From Anticarsia gemmatalis (taxonomy: Eukaryota > Arthropoda > Insecta > Lepidoptera > Erebidae): a stretch of DNA of 64,000 bases. Where the stretch lies: contig NC_134755.1 in assembly GCF_050436995.1 (NCBI RefSeq), positions 5,891,001-5,955,000 on the forward strand, in the 5' to 3' direction. The notes under the pieces were generated by a model. It was not told the origin of the DNA. It did not search any database and saw nothing but the letters and a program-made list of their open reading frames with translations. The position numbers were made by a program, and so were the translations under genes. Position 1 is the stretch's first letter. Every line of letters starts with the position of its first letter. Of this stretch, positions 51,448 to 60,346 are shown piece after piece.

Positions 51448-54400
51448 CTGCGAAAAAAACATTGGTTAAAGTATCTTTAAACATTGGATAAAGATCTGCT
51501 TGTCTTGAGAAATCGATCGAAAGCACTAAAATTACTTTGCATTGTTACATTGCCTAATAAAGGTCGTGAACTGTACACAATTGCACAAACATTATTGGCC
51601 GAAACAATGTTCTGTGAAACACAATCTTACCTTTCGTAAGGCGGCGGCGGCAAAATATCACATAAATTCATTCTACAATCCTGGTCGCTCCTTCCTTCAC
51701 TAGCATATCTCATATCTTGATTGTTCTGCCTAAAAGTGTTTTCCCTGCCTAGCCAATGCCATTGGGGGTAATCGTATTCGACTTCAGCCATAGCCCATTC
51801 TTTATTGGCGTCATGATGGCTGGAAGATCTTGAATGATTTGTTTTACAAGACGGACAATCTTCTATAGACATGTCTTGCATCTCATCATCGTTCCCACAT
51901 TTTGTCATTTCGCTGTAGTCTTTAGTGAGTGTTGAACTACTGCTGCGACAGCATGTGGAACATTCTTCATTTGAGTATTGATTACTTTCTCCGAATGATC
52001 TGACCATGCTGTTGTCGTAAGAGCCTGGACTTACGGCACACTTCATGCATGAGTCTTCTGCGTCCGTGTGATCCTGCAACACGACTAGGCCGATTGAGTA
52101 AGAACATTGAAGCAGCGTATGGCCTAGGTTATCTCATTAAGAAAGTTCGAAAAATCTGTTATTACAGGGAGCTACGAACCTGGTAATTTAATTCTGTGTA
52201 AATAGCACTGGATGCATAAGGCTCCGGTTGTATCCTCCTTTGCACTTCTTCTTGTATTGGATTCATAACGTTTGTGTGTTGTGGAAGACTGTACTCGGCT
52301 TCCATTGCCATAGTGCCTATTGAATGACCACCTTAAAATAAAGTTTTGAATAAGTTTTGTTAAGATTTATTTACGAGTATATTATTTAAGTAATTAATCA
52401 CAATGCTGTCTTACCATGCAAAAGGCTCTGGTGGCAATTCAAAATTTCTATTCTAGGTTCATTTGAGCCTTCAAATATAGGCCTTTCTCTGAGCCAAACT
52501 GCCTCTTTACCTAAAAGGCATTGTTGAGCATTAACTATTGCTGTTCCTGTAAAAAATACATGTGAAAACCTATTGAATGGAAACCATGGGGCCTTTGACT
52601 CAGCAGTGGGGTACCCTAGCAAAATCAGTTTAGAAAGTGTTTAATTCTGGATAAAAGTTATTTGCGCTTAATCTTACCAGTCGTATTTTGATTTTTCCTC
52701 TGCTTAGACTGCCTCCGCCTGATGAATACAATCACCCCAGTGCCTACTAATATTAATACTAGTAATGTGAAACACAATGCTAGCAACCATGTTTCTTGGA
52801 ACATGGACATTATTGCCTTGTCTGTCGCTGGCTCCGTCCTAAAAAACAAAAATCCTGTTTTTATGTGGAACTGCTAAATCAACGAAACAATAAAAATATC
52901 TTAATATATTATATGTAGAGAGTAGATATATTATATTATTCAAAGGTGACTGACTGACATAGTAATATATCAAAGCACAGCCCTAACCACTGGACGGACC
53001 GGGCTGAAATTTGGCATGCAAGTAGATGTCATGACGTAAGCATCCGCTTAGGAAAGATTTTGATCAATTTCACCCCAATGGGATAAAATAGGGGACTAAA
53101 ATTGGTATAAAAAACTTGTCCGAAGTCACAAACTACCCGGACGAAGTCGCGGGCCAAAGCTATTATATTATAAAAAGCCTTACTGGACATAGTGTCTTTG
53201 CGACTGTGTAGGCAGCATGTGTATATGCGCTGGCGCACTGAAAGGTCCATGTCCTCGGCGCGTGACTGCAGCAGCGCGAGCACTGTACCGTCCACCAGCA
53301 CGCAAGGAACTTGCCGCGGCTGCTCTCGTACGAGCTCCCATTGACATCTGACCGACCACGCGACCGCCTGTACTACCACCTACGCGCACTTCAATCTAAA
53401 ACAAATCAAATTATTTTAAATATGTATCCTTCACTAATTGCTCAAAAGTTAAATCCCATTACGACGACTAAGTGCGGACTAGCAAGTTTGCTTTTCTTAA
53501 AAAACTTTGTCTCAGCCATGTTGCTTGGTTTGCTTTATACCAAGTTATAGTTATTTTAATACACATAACTTTGTTAAGTTATTGATGTGTTGGGTGTGTA
53601 CACTTGACCACATGCGTGGGAGTCGAATGCTCATACCATTCTACTAAAAACAAAACATTATAAACACCAAATAATAAATCGTAATCAACAAAATAAACGT
53701 CAATAGAAAATTATTAGTACTAACCAAATAGCCGGAAAGTTCGCCGTTCCATGTATGCGGGGGCGGCGGATCCCACCGAATCCACGCTGACGTCGCATTT
53801 ATCACTCCCGCTGTGACGCTTTGCGGTGGCTCCGATGGTACTACAATACATTCCATTGTTTATTCTACATGTCGCATTAAATTATACATGTACTTCAAAT
53901 CTATGTAAAAATCCTTACCATCCTCTTCAGTGAAACCACTTCTCAAATTGGAAGGTTTACCCAACAATAATTTATAAAACGGCATTAGGAACACATCGTA
54001 TTGAGCATGTGGAAGTAATCCAGTTAAAACGTGACTAGAAGAACCGCTATTGTGAACGGTTGTCATTGAGAAGTTTTCATATTTCCTAAAGTCTGCTAAA
54101 CTTTCTTTATAAGATACATTGAAATGCTGATAGTCTTCTTCTAAAACGTATTGTCGATTGAGCGAAGTTCCATTGAACCATATTTTTACACCTTCTAAAT
54201 ATTCGTTGTAATCTGTCAGAACCTAAAAGCATATAAAAAAGTTAAAGCCATAATGTTATCAATATAAGCAGAAGTCAACAAAAAATAATATAATTGATAT
54301 ACTAACATCCCAAACAATTTTCAACGTAGTGGCAGATATTCCTTCAACTCTTCTTAAGGCTAAAACATCTTGCTGTAAATATCTACGAGCTTGTACTAGC

Positions 54401-57400
54401 TCATATTGGGTCATTGGTGGATGATTCTGGGATTTTGTCAACTCTGGATAAGGTGACGACGATTCCAGATCCCCATTAAAAGAATTAGCTTCTCTTCGCA
54501 ACACCTGAGAATCAGACATTGGAAATTAGACCTTAGTGATGTAGGATTAAGAGATAGAGTAGAATGATAAACGCACCTGTAAGGTAGCCGTGTGTAAAGC
54601 ACTACCCGCTGCGCTCACAGCAACACAAGTCAAACGACCGGCGTGTTGCGTCATAACTCTGTCTAAATATAAAGACCCAGTACCATGAGCTGACTTAGGA
54701 AACACCAATTCCTAAAAAAATATCAAAATGTAAACAAATTTTCCAGGCTTTGACAAGGAGAGATTTTCAAAAGGTATTGTTTTACCTGAGATCCTTCCAT
54801 GGTCCAAAAAACAACGGGTTGCGGTGTACCCTCAGCTTCACATGGAAAGGATAAAGCTTCTCCCTCCCATGCTGTTTGGTCTGAAGGCACTCGGGTGAAA
54901 TGAGGTAGAGCTACAAACAAAATGAATATTAAAATGACTTTCATAGAAAAGTGCAAAGTTTTTATTGTATTATAAAAGGAAAAACTTACAATGAACAGTA
55001 AGTGTAGCACTGGCAACACTGGTCCCCGCTTGGCTCTCAGCTCGGCAAGTATACGTGCCAGCGTCGGTAGCTACAACTCTATCTATTCTCAGAGATCCCC
55101 GACGAATGATCGCGTACGGCGATAGCGAGCCATTGTCGCGAGACCATGTTACCGAGACGTCGGATTCAGGCGATGCCTAAAATGATTAAACATTGTACAT
55201 TTCTAGTACATAGAGCAAAAGTCAAGTGTTTCTACAAGCAATATTATCATTCCACAGAAAGTAGTTCAAAGCAAAAACAAACGGTAATTTCGCACGTAAT
55301 TATCAAGCTGAATGAGTAAGCGGATTAATTTTCCACATTGTTACCTGACAATGAAACTCTACGTTCTGGCCTATTAGTGCCGTTATGTTATTAGGTTTCA
55401 CTAGAAAATGTGGTCGGCGTAACACGAGCAATGTCGCAGGACGCGATTGTCTTTCACCAGCCACGTTTGAAGCTATACATCTATATACACCACTATCCGA
55501 TGGAAGACTTTCGAGTATTTTTAAATCACCGCTATTCCCTACCATAATCCTGAAACAAAATATCATTATTTAGATGATGTATGTACTGATGACTGTACTA
55601 AGTTGTTAATGTCAGAAGTAAGTTATTCTCACGACTTGTAAGTTAAAACAAAACAGATGGCGCCTGGCCTGAGGCAGCTCGTTATGTTAATAAATATGAC
55701 CACGCAGAAAGCTTTCGATTGTTTGGTTAGTCTGACAATAAAGTACAAAATGTACACTGAAGTGATATTTATTGAAGCAACAATGGCTAACCAAAATAGT
55801 CTGCGTTGTATCGTGCAGAATTAATTACCTCCCGTTAACTTCTACGTCTAAAGTTTGTCCGTCTTTAGTCCAGTGCACGCCTGGGTCGGGGACGCCCTTA
55901 GGGGAGGAGCACTCTAGCGTGGCGGGCTCGCCACTAGCTACTTTCACATCTCGTGGTTCAGTTCTGAAGTCGTCTCGGAGAACTATAAGACAAGTTACAC
56001 ATTTTCACATGCACATAGAATGTTTAATGACTGAATAAAACTTTACTTAAGAAGAAACGTAAAATGAAAGATTCTATCACTTATATTTCATATAAACTTC
56101 AAATTATATAGCTTAAAGATAAGACCTAAACTTGGTCCTTTTATTCAATTTACCTAGCTAGACATTTTAGGGTAAGTTCTAAATCCCTAAGAAAACTTTT
56201 AGAAGCCCTAACTTAAGAGACTTAGTATCCTTTTAGTTTAGATCCAAGTTTTACCTACTGTAACTTTATCATTTCAATGTAGTAAAACGATATTATATTC
56301 CATCATAAAACACAGCAAAATTTAAACAAAGTTCAAGGCTTGTAAACGTTCACTAATCCTAATTTAAGAAACCCCACACACTCGTAAAACCCTTAATTAA
56401 GTACTAGCACGCGACTTTAGAGCCTTTTCTAGGGTTCGAAGTACTTACAAGCAATTTTAGACGCTTGAAACGCAATTTTAAAGTACTTAGACGCAATTTC
56501 AGAGTACTTACCGGCAATAGTGAGTGTTGCGTTCTTGCTGACCGCTTCACCGACCGAATTGCGTGCGACGCACCAGTACACACCCTCATCGTTTTCCTTC
56601 TTACCTCGCATAACCCTACAATTTAACGATCAAATGAATATTGGTCATAGTGTATGTACCTGTATTGTACCTATTATGTTATAGAAAGGCAATATTGTTT
56701 AGTGAGTCATATGATGATAGGCATGTTGTTTTGATTTTGATTTCGTGTTTCAGTTTCACTCGTATATAAATATTGGGGAAAACAGTACTGATTTAAGAAT
56801 CAAACCTATTCAAATATTCATATAACATTGAATCATCCTGGCTATTATTTAGTACTTAGACATCGCGCACACGTCAAATATTTTTTGTATCCATTAAGGT
56901 ACTTTAATGGCGTGTCAAGGTAAGACATAATAAACAGGTACTACAGTTTTTTCGTCTTCTAATTAACACAACAACAAAAACGCTTGCTAAATAAGTCGGA
57001 TCGTTTTTGTAAAGCAAGTATGTGAGTCAAAGAGAGAAAAAATGTACAGTATGAAGACTTTGCTTGAACAAGCAAATGTTTCGAATTGCTACAATGCTTT
57101 CCAGACAGATTCCTCGAAAATCTTTTGTCTAAAGTAGCGCGACATTGAAAAGAAAAATACTTGGACGTCTCAAGTTAGATAAAGAAAATAAAGCTACAGT
57201 TTCAATTCGTATAGCGGATGAAATAAAGTATTTCGTGACTTTTTATTGGAAGCTGCTGAGATAAACAAACGGAATTTAAATTTAAAACACAGATATTGAC
57301 AAATAGTTGAATAAATATTCAGCTTTATTTTGCACCGGATTAATAATTGTTTTCAGCTAGAAATGACGAGTTTAGAGAATTTGACATTTATAATATAAAT

Positions 57401-60346
57401 TGTTCCGCGGCGGTCCGGCGCGGCGCTGTTAATATAAGGAACTGTTTTTTTTTCAATGGTAATTTTAGTAGGTATCGTATGCAGAAAATTGCGCTACAGA
57501 ATTATTTGAATTGTATAATATTGCTGACAACCAAAGTCATAAACTTGTAGACATTTAGAGCCCCTATTAAATAAAAATAGTACTATAAAATTCAATATAA
57601 AAGCTCATAACCGACGGCCAACTTAAAGAGCATTACGTAAAGTAAGTACCCAATATTGATGTTATCTTTATTATCTTTGTAAAAAGATGCAGACAGGTTA
57701 TGAACATACAACTGCATTTATTTCTTGTAGATTGCTATCTGTACAGAAATTGAGACAGAGAGGTATTAAAGTAAATATGTATAACTGAATAAGTTTAAAA
57801 TTTATAAAGTCAAAAGTGTAGTTAAGAAATCGATATCTTTAGACAGTTCTTTATATTCTGAAATTCACTCGCAATTAACGTAAGTCGGAAAGGGACATAT
57901 TAGTGCAATACAGTTTTTCTAGGAACAATAATTCAAACAAGGGGTGTGTCTTACTGTCCACGCAATAAAATGACAAACTGAAAGAACTTATGGCCATTTT
58001 ATGGAAAATCCTTCGAACAAACTACTTACAATTAATTAATTATGTATCTATCGATCAAAGAACCCCTCCCTAATTGGCCCATTTGAATATATGAGTCAGA
58101 GGACTTACAAACCGTTTCCAAAGAATTTACTCAACGGATTAGAATTGCAGTAAAGTATAAAACAATGAACATGTGGAAGCAGCGCATCAATGATACAAAT
58201 CTCTTAATCCCGTCTTAAGGTAACGTACGACAATGGGGTGTGCTATTCATAGCTCAGACCACACACAAGACGAACATTGTTTTGGAAACAGATCAATAAA
58301 TATACAGTCTGGATTATCCAGTCTTTGTCAGCTGTACGGAGGATTCGGAGATCCTGGTGTCACGCGAAAGACGGCTTAAGAGTTTCTAATTACAAAGCTT
58401 AGAACAATGACTGGTAAAACTCTCCCTTTCTTTTTGGTAAATGAACGCTTTCGGGAATACAAAATATATTTTTGCTTTCGTATTCTGTCTCATCACAATC
58501 TTAATTCGGAAGTTTGTTGATTTGGCACAATATTTAGAATATCGTTGTTTTTTACCCTGACTTATATAATCTAGAATTACTTAACACAATGATCTGATAT
58601 TGCCGATTTATCTCAGGCCGACCCGAATCAAAAGCATCCCAACGATATGACCCCTGTATTCGGAAGTGTTTTGCCAAAATCAATAAGTACGTACTCAACT
58701 TGATGGACTTGTGTTTCAAGATAAACCACGTAGCTGACGTATCCTAATCCGTGCTAATATTATAAATGCAAAAGTTACGTTTGTCTATTCTTCAAGTCTA
58801 CTGAACTTTTTTGTATCAAATTTTGCACAAAGATAGTTTATTGAGATATACTATCTTGGTACAAAATAGTCTTAAACTATGTTTAGAAAGGGCATAAGAC
58901 AGATTTATCCAGGATATCCCACGGGAAACGGAACTATACGGGTAATAAGCTTATATTACTACCCATAGTCCACACGTACGGAGTCAGGATAGAGCTAATA
59001 CAATAAATAGCAGACACGAACACAATGCGGAGTTATTGATTATGACGGCTAATGGTCGAGAGATGTGCAGTCCAATACTACGTACCTACATGACATGTTA
59101 TTAAATTGGTTTCAATTACTGCAGCTCATTACGGCGCGTGCATTTTGAAATTCAATACAGCTAAGCGCAATAATTTGATGGGCGAATTTGAAACAATCTA
59201 ATTTTAATTAAGGCCTATTGTCTGCTGTAGTTGCTGAATAAGTATGGTTTAAGTGTATTTTGTATTTGTTTTTAAGGTATTCACTCGATATGGTTTTATA
59301 ATTTGACATTGGAAACTTTCACTAATCCATTTTTACAGCTGCAGACAAAATATTTCTCGGAAATCGAGATCTTTTGCGATTATTTCATAATAAGGGATGC
59401 AAAGTTTCAAACTATAATAATTTAAATTACTAGTAATTTATTTATTAACAGCCCTTTGAACTATTCTAGCTGGTTCATTAAATATTATAGGTTATGGTAA
59501 ACATGTGCTTGAACAAGAGACATCTGTTTACCAGACCTCATAGGAAAATAAAATTAGGTATATTAAATACTCATTTATTGCGCTGCGTGGAAGCAAAGCA
59601 CATGTTTATTTAAGTACTTTTTTGAAACGGAAAATTACATACTAACATTGTAATAAAAGAAAAATACATGGTTGATTTAAGTGGGAGACATATACCCACC
59701 TTTTCTATAAACACATAAAGAGTTTATCTTATTGTCTGTCTTTTTAAGTAACATATAATTAGCAAAAATATCCCAAAGTCCTTTTGCTCTAATACTAACT
59801 TTTAACATGCGTTTAGTGATTCATACACACTTCAAATATAATCAATCAGCTATGATTTATTGATGAAGTCCTTGTTAAATTTGTTCGCTAATAGGATGGA
59901 TATCTATGATTTCTGTTATTACCTTAGTGATTGGTCAGACTATGTTCAATACTATATTAGTGGATTACTAAAGGCTAAATTGAATCAGAAATTAGGCGAG
60001 ATGATGAATGATTATATGATGCTCCTGTCTTCTAATGGACGTTTCTATTGCTTTGCTGTCGTCAGGTCAATGTCGATTTGTCGGGATCGTTTACACATAA
60101 AATTGCTTTATGATTACTATTACATATTGTTTTTCGAAGGTTTTGTTACTTACCTAAGAAACAGCAGTCCATCTTCGAGTAAAACCCTGTGGGGGTGATC
60201 AGTGGGTGCAAGAGGTGATCCATCTTTGTACCACTGGATAGTCGGCTTCGGCTTTCCTTCAGAAACGCACCTTAGAGTAGCAGGCTCACTCCTGCCTACT
60301 ATCGTGTCAGCTGGGTGCTCCTTTATGCGTGGGGCGCGACTTTGAG
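51366..60346 (-). CDS. robo: Roundabout (Robo) receptor, 16 exons, 5' end missing
   Basis: Robo is a single-pass neuronal receptor for secreted Slit that mediates repulsive axon guidance at the midline. Joining exons 60346-60154, 56615-56512, 55982-55829, 55549-55345, 55176-54990, 54910-54786, 54711-54577, 54504-54307, 54222-53919, 53840-53725, 53395-53184, 52838-52678, 52546-52415, 52331-52180, 52073-51631 and 51447-51366 gives 966 residues plus stop, with GT/AG at every intron. Counting from the first complete codon: Ig1 about 1-98 (Cys26/Cys79), Ig2 99-184 (Cys123/Cys174), Ig3 to 281 (Cys217/Cys262), Ig4 to 367 (Cys304/Cys351), linker 368-414, FN3 about 415-534, FN3 535-637, membrane span about 661-683, tail 684-966. 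The tail has PEPYASSAI (CC1-like, 777-785) and MNLCDILPPPP (CC2-like). Ig5 and FN3-1 are absent, as is a CC3-like region. No signal peptide exon was found. The family assignment is secure; which insect Robo paralogue it is (Robo1-like by the CC2 motif) is inference. Confidence 0.93.
51631..52073 (-). CDS. robo: robo exon o: Cys/Ser-rich tail and CC2 motif
   Basis: A 147-codon cytoplasmic exon rich in Cys, Ser, Asp and Glu (EECSTCCRSSSSTLTKDYS, IEDCPSCKTNHSRSSSHHD). It ends MNLCDILPPPPYE; the LPPPP core at residues 933-937 in the context MN-x-x-D-x-LPPPP matches the CC2 motif, which binds Enabled EVH1 domains in other Robo proteins. Acceptor cgtgttgcag/GAT; donor TACGAAAG/gtaaga, phase 2. The apparent stop right after the motif lies in the intron. 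Confidence 0.9.
52180..52331 (-). CDS. robo: robo exon n: CC1-like motif
   Basis: Encodes GHSIGTMAMEAEYSLPQ and RRIQPEPYASSAIYTELNYQ. PEPYASSAI aligns with the CC1 tyrosine motif PTPYATTxLI, a phosphorylation site in characterised Robo proteins. EAEYSLP upstream could be a weak CC0 remnant. Acceptor tttaag/GT; donor TACCAG/gttcgt, phase 0. Confidence 0.9.
52415..52546 (-). CDS. robo: robo exon m: juxtamembrane cytoplasmic segment
   Basis: Encodes AIVNAQQCLLGKEAVWLRER and ILNCHQSLLHG. The NAQQ...GKEAVWL stretch corresponds to the conserved juxtamembrane box (NINSKESLWI-type in fly Robo). Acceptor ttttttacag/GA; donor CATG/gtaaga, phase 1. Confidence 0.9.
52678..52838 (-). CDS. robo: robo exon l: transmembrane segment
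   Basis: Encodes TEPATDKAIMSMFQET, a 23-residue hydrophobic helix (residues about 661-683, starting WLLALCF and ending VIVFI), then the basic stop-transfer RRRQSKQRK. This places the C-terminal part in the cytoplasm. Acceptor gttttttag/GACG; donor ACGACTG/gtaaga, phase 1. Confidence 0.93.
52925..53160 (+). mobile_element. Helitron-like or MITE fragment in a robo intron
   Basis: Contains tgactgactgacatagtaat, then ccactggacggaccgggctg and gacgaagtcgcgggccaaag followed by CTAT. This is the common lepidopteran non-autonomous repeat whose 3' end reads (g)aagtcgcgggc(a)aaagctag. It nearly fills the intron between exons k and l. Boundaries are approximate. Confidence 0.6.
53184..53395 (-). CDS. 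robo: robo exon k: rest of FN3-3 and stalk
   Basis: Encodes IEVRVGGSTGGRVVGQMSMG, then GGRYSARAAAVTRRGHGPFS, matching the FN3-3 end with Y-x-x-R-x-A-A-x-T-x-x-G-x-GPFS. It is much richer in G+C, Ala and Arg than the neighbouring exons. Acceptor gttttag/ATT; donor TATGTCCA/gtaagg, phase 2. Ignoring the donor would produce a false stop (TAA) from the intron's first bases. Confidence 0.92.
53725..53840 (-). CDS. robo: robo exon j: start of FN3-3
   Basis: Encodes VPSEPPQSVTAGVINATSAW, IRWDPPPPHTWNGELSGYL, the canonical opening of the third Robo FN3 domain (PSAPPQ-x-V ... WDPPPP ... NG-x-x-x-Y). Acceptor attgtag/TA; donor TATTTG/gttagt, phase 0. Confidence 0.93.
53919..54222 (-). CDS. robo: robo exon i: main body of FN3-2
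   Basis: Encodes YLEGVKIWFNG, then LTGLLPHAQYDVFLMPFYK and GKPSNLRSGFTEED, matching the Robo FN3-2 pattern of a GY/GV-x-I strand, an L-x-x-Y core and a PF-x-x end. An insertion of about 40 residues with NVS and NFS sequons separates the strands. Acceptor ctttttag-type (gcttttag/GTT); donor GAGGATG/gtaagg, phase 1. Confidence 0.92.
54307..54504 (-). CDS. robo: robo exon h: linker and start of FN3-2
   Basis: Encodes a polar linker (residues 368-414) with no Ig or FN3 core, then VLALRRVEGIS and LKIVWD, the opening strands of the domain equivalent to FN3-2. The stretch ELVQARRYLQQDVLAL resembles the FN3-1/FN3-2 junction of vertebrate Robo, so the deletion ends just before this point. Acceptor attctcag/GTG; donor TGGGAT/gttagt, phase 0. 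Confidence 0.9.
54577..54711 (-). CDS. robo: robo exon g: second half of Ig4
   Basis: Encodes ELVFPKSAHGTGSLYLDRV, then AGRLTCVAVSAAGSA. LVFP-x-S-x-HG corresponds to the LMFPNSSHG-type stretch of Ig4. The usual Tyr two residues before the second cysteine is Leu here. Acceptor ttttttag/GAA; donor TTACAG/gtgcgt, phase 0. In a canonical Robo the next exons would encode Ig5; here only 72 bases separate it from exon h. Confidence 0.9.
54786..54910 (-). CDS. robo: robo exon f: first half of Ig4
   Basis: Encodes LPHFTRVPSDQTAWEGEALS, FPCEAEGTPQP and VVFWTMEGSQ. The FWT-x-EG-S pattern is typical of Ig4 in Robo. Acceptor gtttgtag/CT; donor TCTCAG/gtaaaa, phase 0. Confidence 0.9.
54990..55176 (-). CDS. 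robo: robo exon e: rest of Ig3
   Basis: Encodes VSVTWSRDNG, SLRIDRVVATDAGTYTCRAE and ATLTVH, the C, E, F and G strands of Ig3. Acceptor attttag/GCA; donor GTTCATT/gtaagt, phase 1. Confidence 0.92.
55345..55549 (-). CDS. robo: robo exon d: second half of Ig2 and start of Ig3
   Basis: Encodes IMVGNSGDLKILESLPSDSG and YRCIASNVAGERQS, ending Ig2, then RRPHFLVKPNN and VEFHC opening Ig3. Acceptor ttgtttcag/GATT; donor CATTGTCAG/gtaaca, phase 0. Confidence 0.92.
55829..55982 (-). CDS. robo: robo exon c: first half of Ig2
   Basis: Begins VLRDDFRTEP, the strongly conserved start of Robo Ig2, then GEPATLECSSPKGVPDP and HWTKDG. Ig1 and Ig2 form the Slit-binding surface in characterised Robo proteins. 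Acceptor cttatag/TT; donor GGGAG/gtaatt, phase 2. Noticeably GC-richer than the flanking introns. Confidence 0.92.
56449..56511 (-). repeat. 21-bp tandem repeat, 3 units plus partial, duplicating the exon b donor
   Basis: Read on the minus strand, three 21-bp units follow exon b: GTAAGTACTCTGAAATTGCG T, CTAAGTACTTTAAAATTGCG T and TTCAAGCGTCTAAAATTGCT T. A fourth partial unit then begins again with GTAAGTACTT at 56448. Units 1 and 4 keep a perfect GTAAGT donor; units 2 and 3 have lost it. Using the distal donor would extend exon b by exactly 63 bases, 21 sense codons without a stop, and would keep phase 1. Confidence 0.8.
56512..56615 (-). CDS. robo: robo exon b: second half of Ig1
   Basis: Encodes VMRGKKENDEGVYWCVARN and NATLTIA, the Ig1 half with the D-x-G-x-Y-x-C motif. 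Acceptor aattgtag/GGTTATG; donor ATTGCCG/gtaagt, phase 1. The donor is the first unit of a 21-bp tandem repeat (separate entry) that supplies a second potential donor 63 bases downstream. Confidence 0.92.
56616..60153 (-). other. robo intron splitting Ig1
   Basis: A 3.5-kb intron between the two halves of Ig1, the longest visible in the gene. It carries the Helitron-like fragment at 58748. The frames inside it (57347-57550 and the 112-codon plus-strand frame at 59860-60198 that overlaps exon a on the other strand) have no recognisable product. Confidence 0.8.
58748..58945 (+). mobile_element. 5' fragment of a Helitron-like element in robo intron
   Basis: Begins TCCGTGCTAATATTATAAAT, closely matching the 5' end of the element at 48200, then diverges (aaagttacgtttgtctattc). 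A body typical of these repeats follows (ccaggatatcccacgggaaa). The CTAG 3' terminus is missing, so it is an old or truncated copy in the intron that splits Ig1. Confidence 0.6.
60154..60346 (-). CDS. robo: robo exon a: first half of Ig1
   Basis: Encodes the N-terminal half of Ig1, with APRIKEHPADTIV and PTIQWYKDG, which match the start of Ig1 across Robo proteins. It carries the first Ig cysteine (TLRC) and the core Trp. Acceptor tttttccaag/CT; donor CTTAG/gtaagt, phase 2. An alternative acceptor AG seven bases downstream (exon start 60339) cannot be excluded. The codon split at the 5' edge needs one base from an upstream exon that I could not identify. Confidence 0.9.

Noticed and set aside
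51627..52082. 151-codon minus-strand frame as a complete small gene
   Set aside because: Its start lies in an intron and its stop is formed by the donor gtaaga; it is robo exon o.
56400..56450. Continuation of the Ig1 frame past the distal donor as extra coding sequence
   Set aside because: The frame stops soon after the fourth partial repeat unit; only the 63 bases up to the distal donor could be coding.
59860..60198. 112-codon plus-strand frame overlapping robo exon a
   Set aside because: The product is Tyr/Phe/Leu-rich, has no recognisable domain, lies mostly in a robo intron and reads antisense through a confirmed exon.
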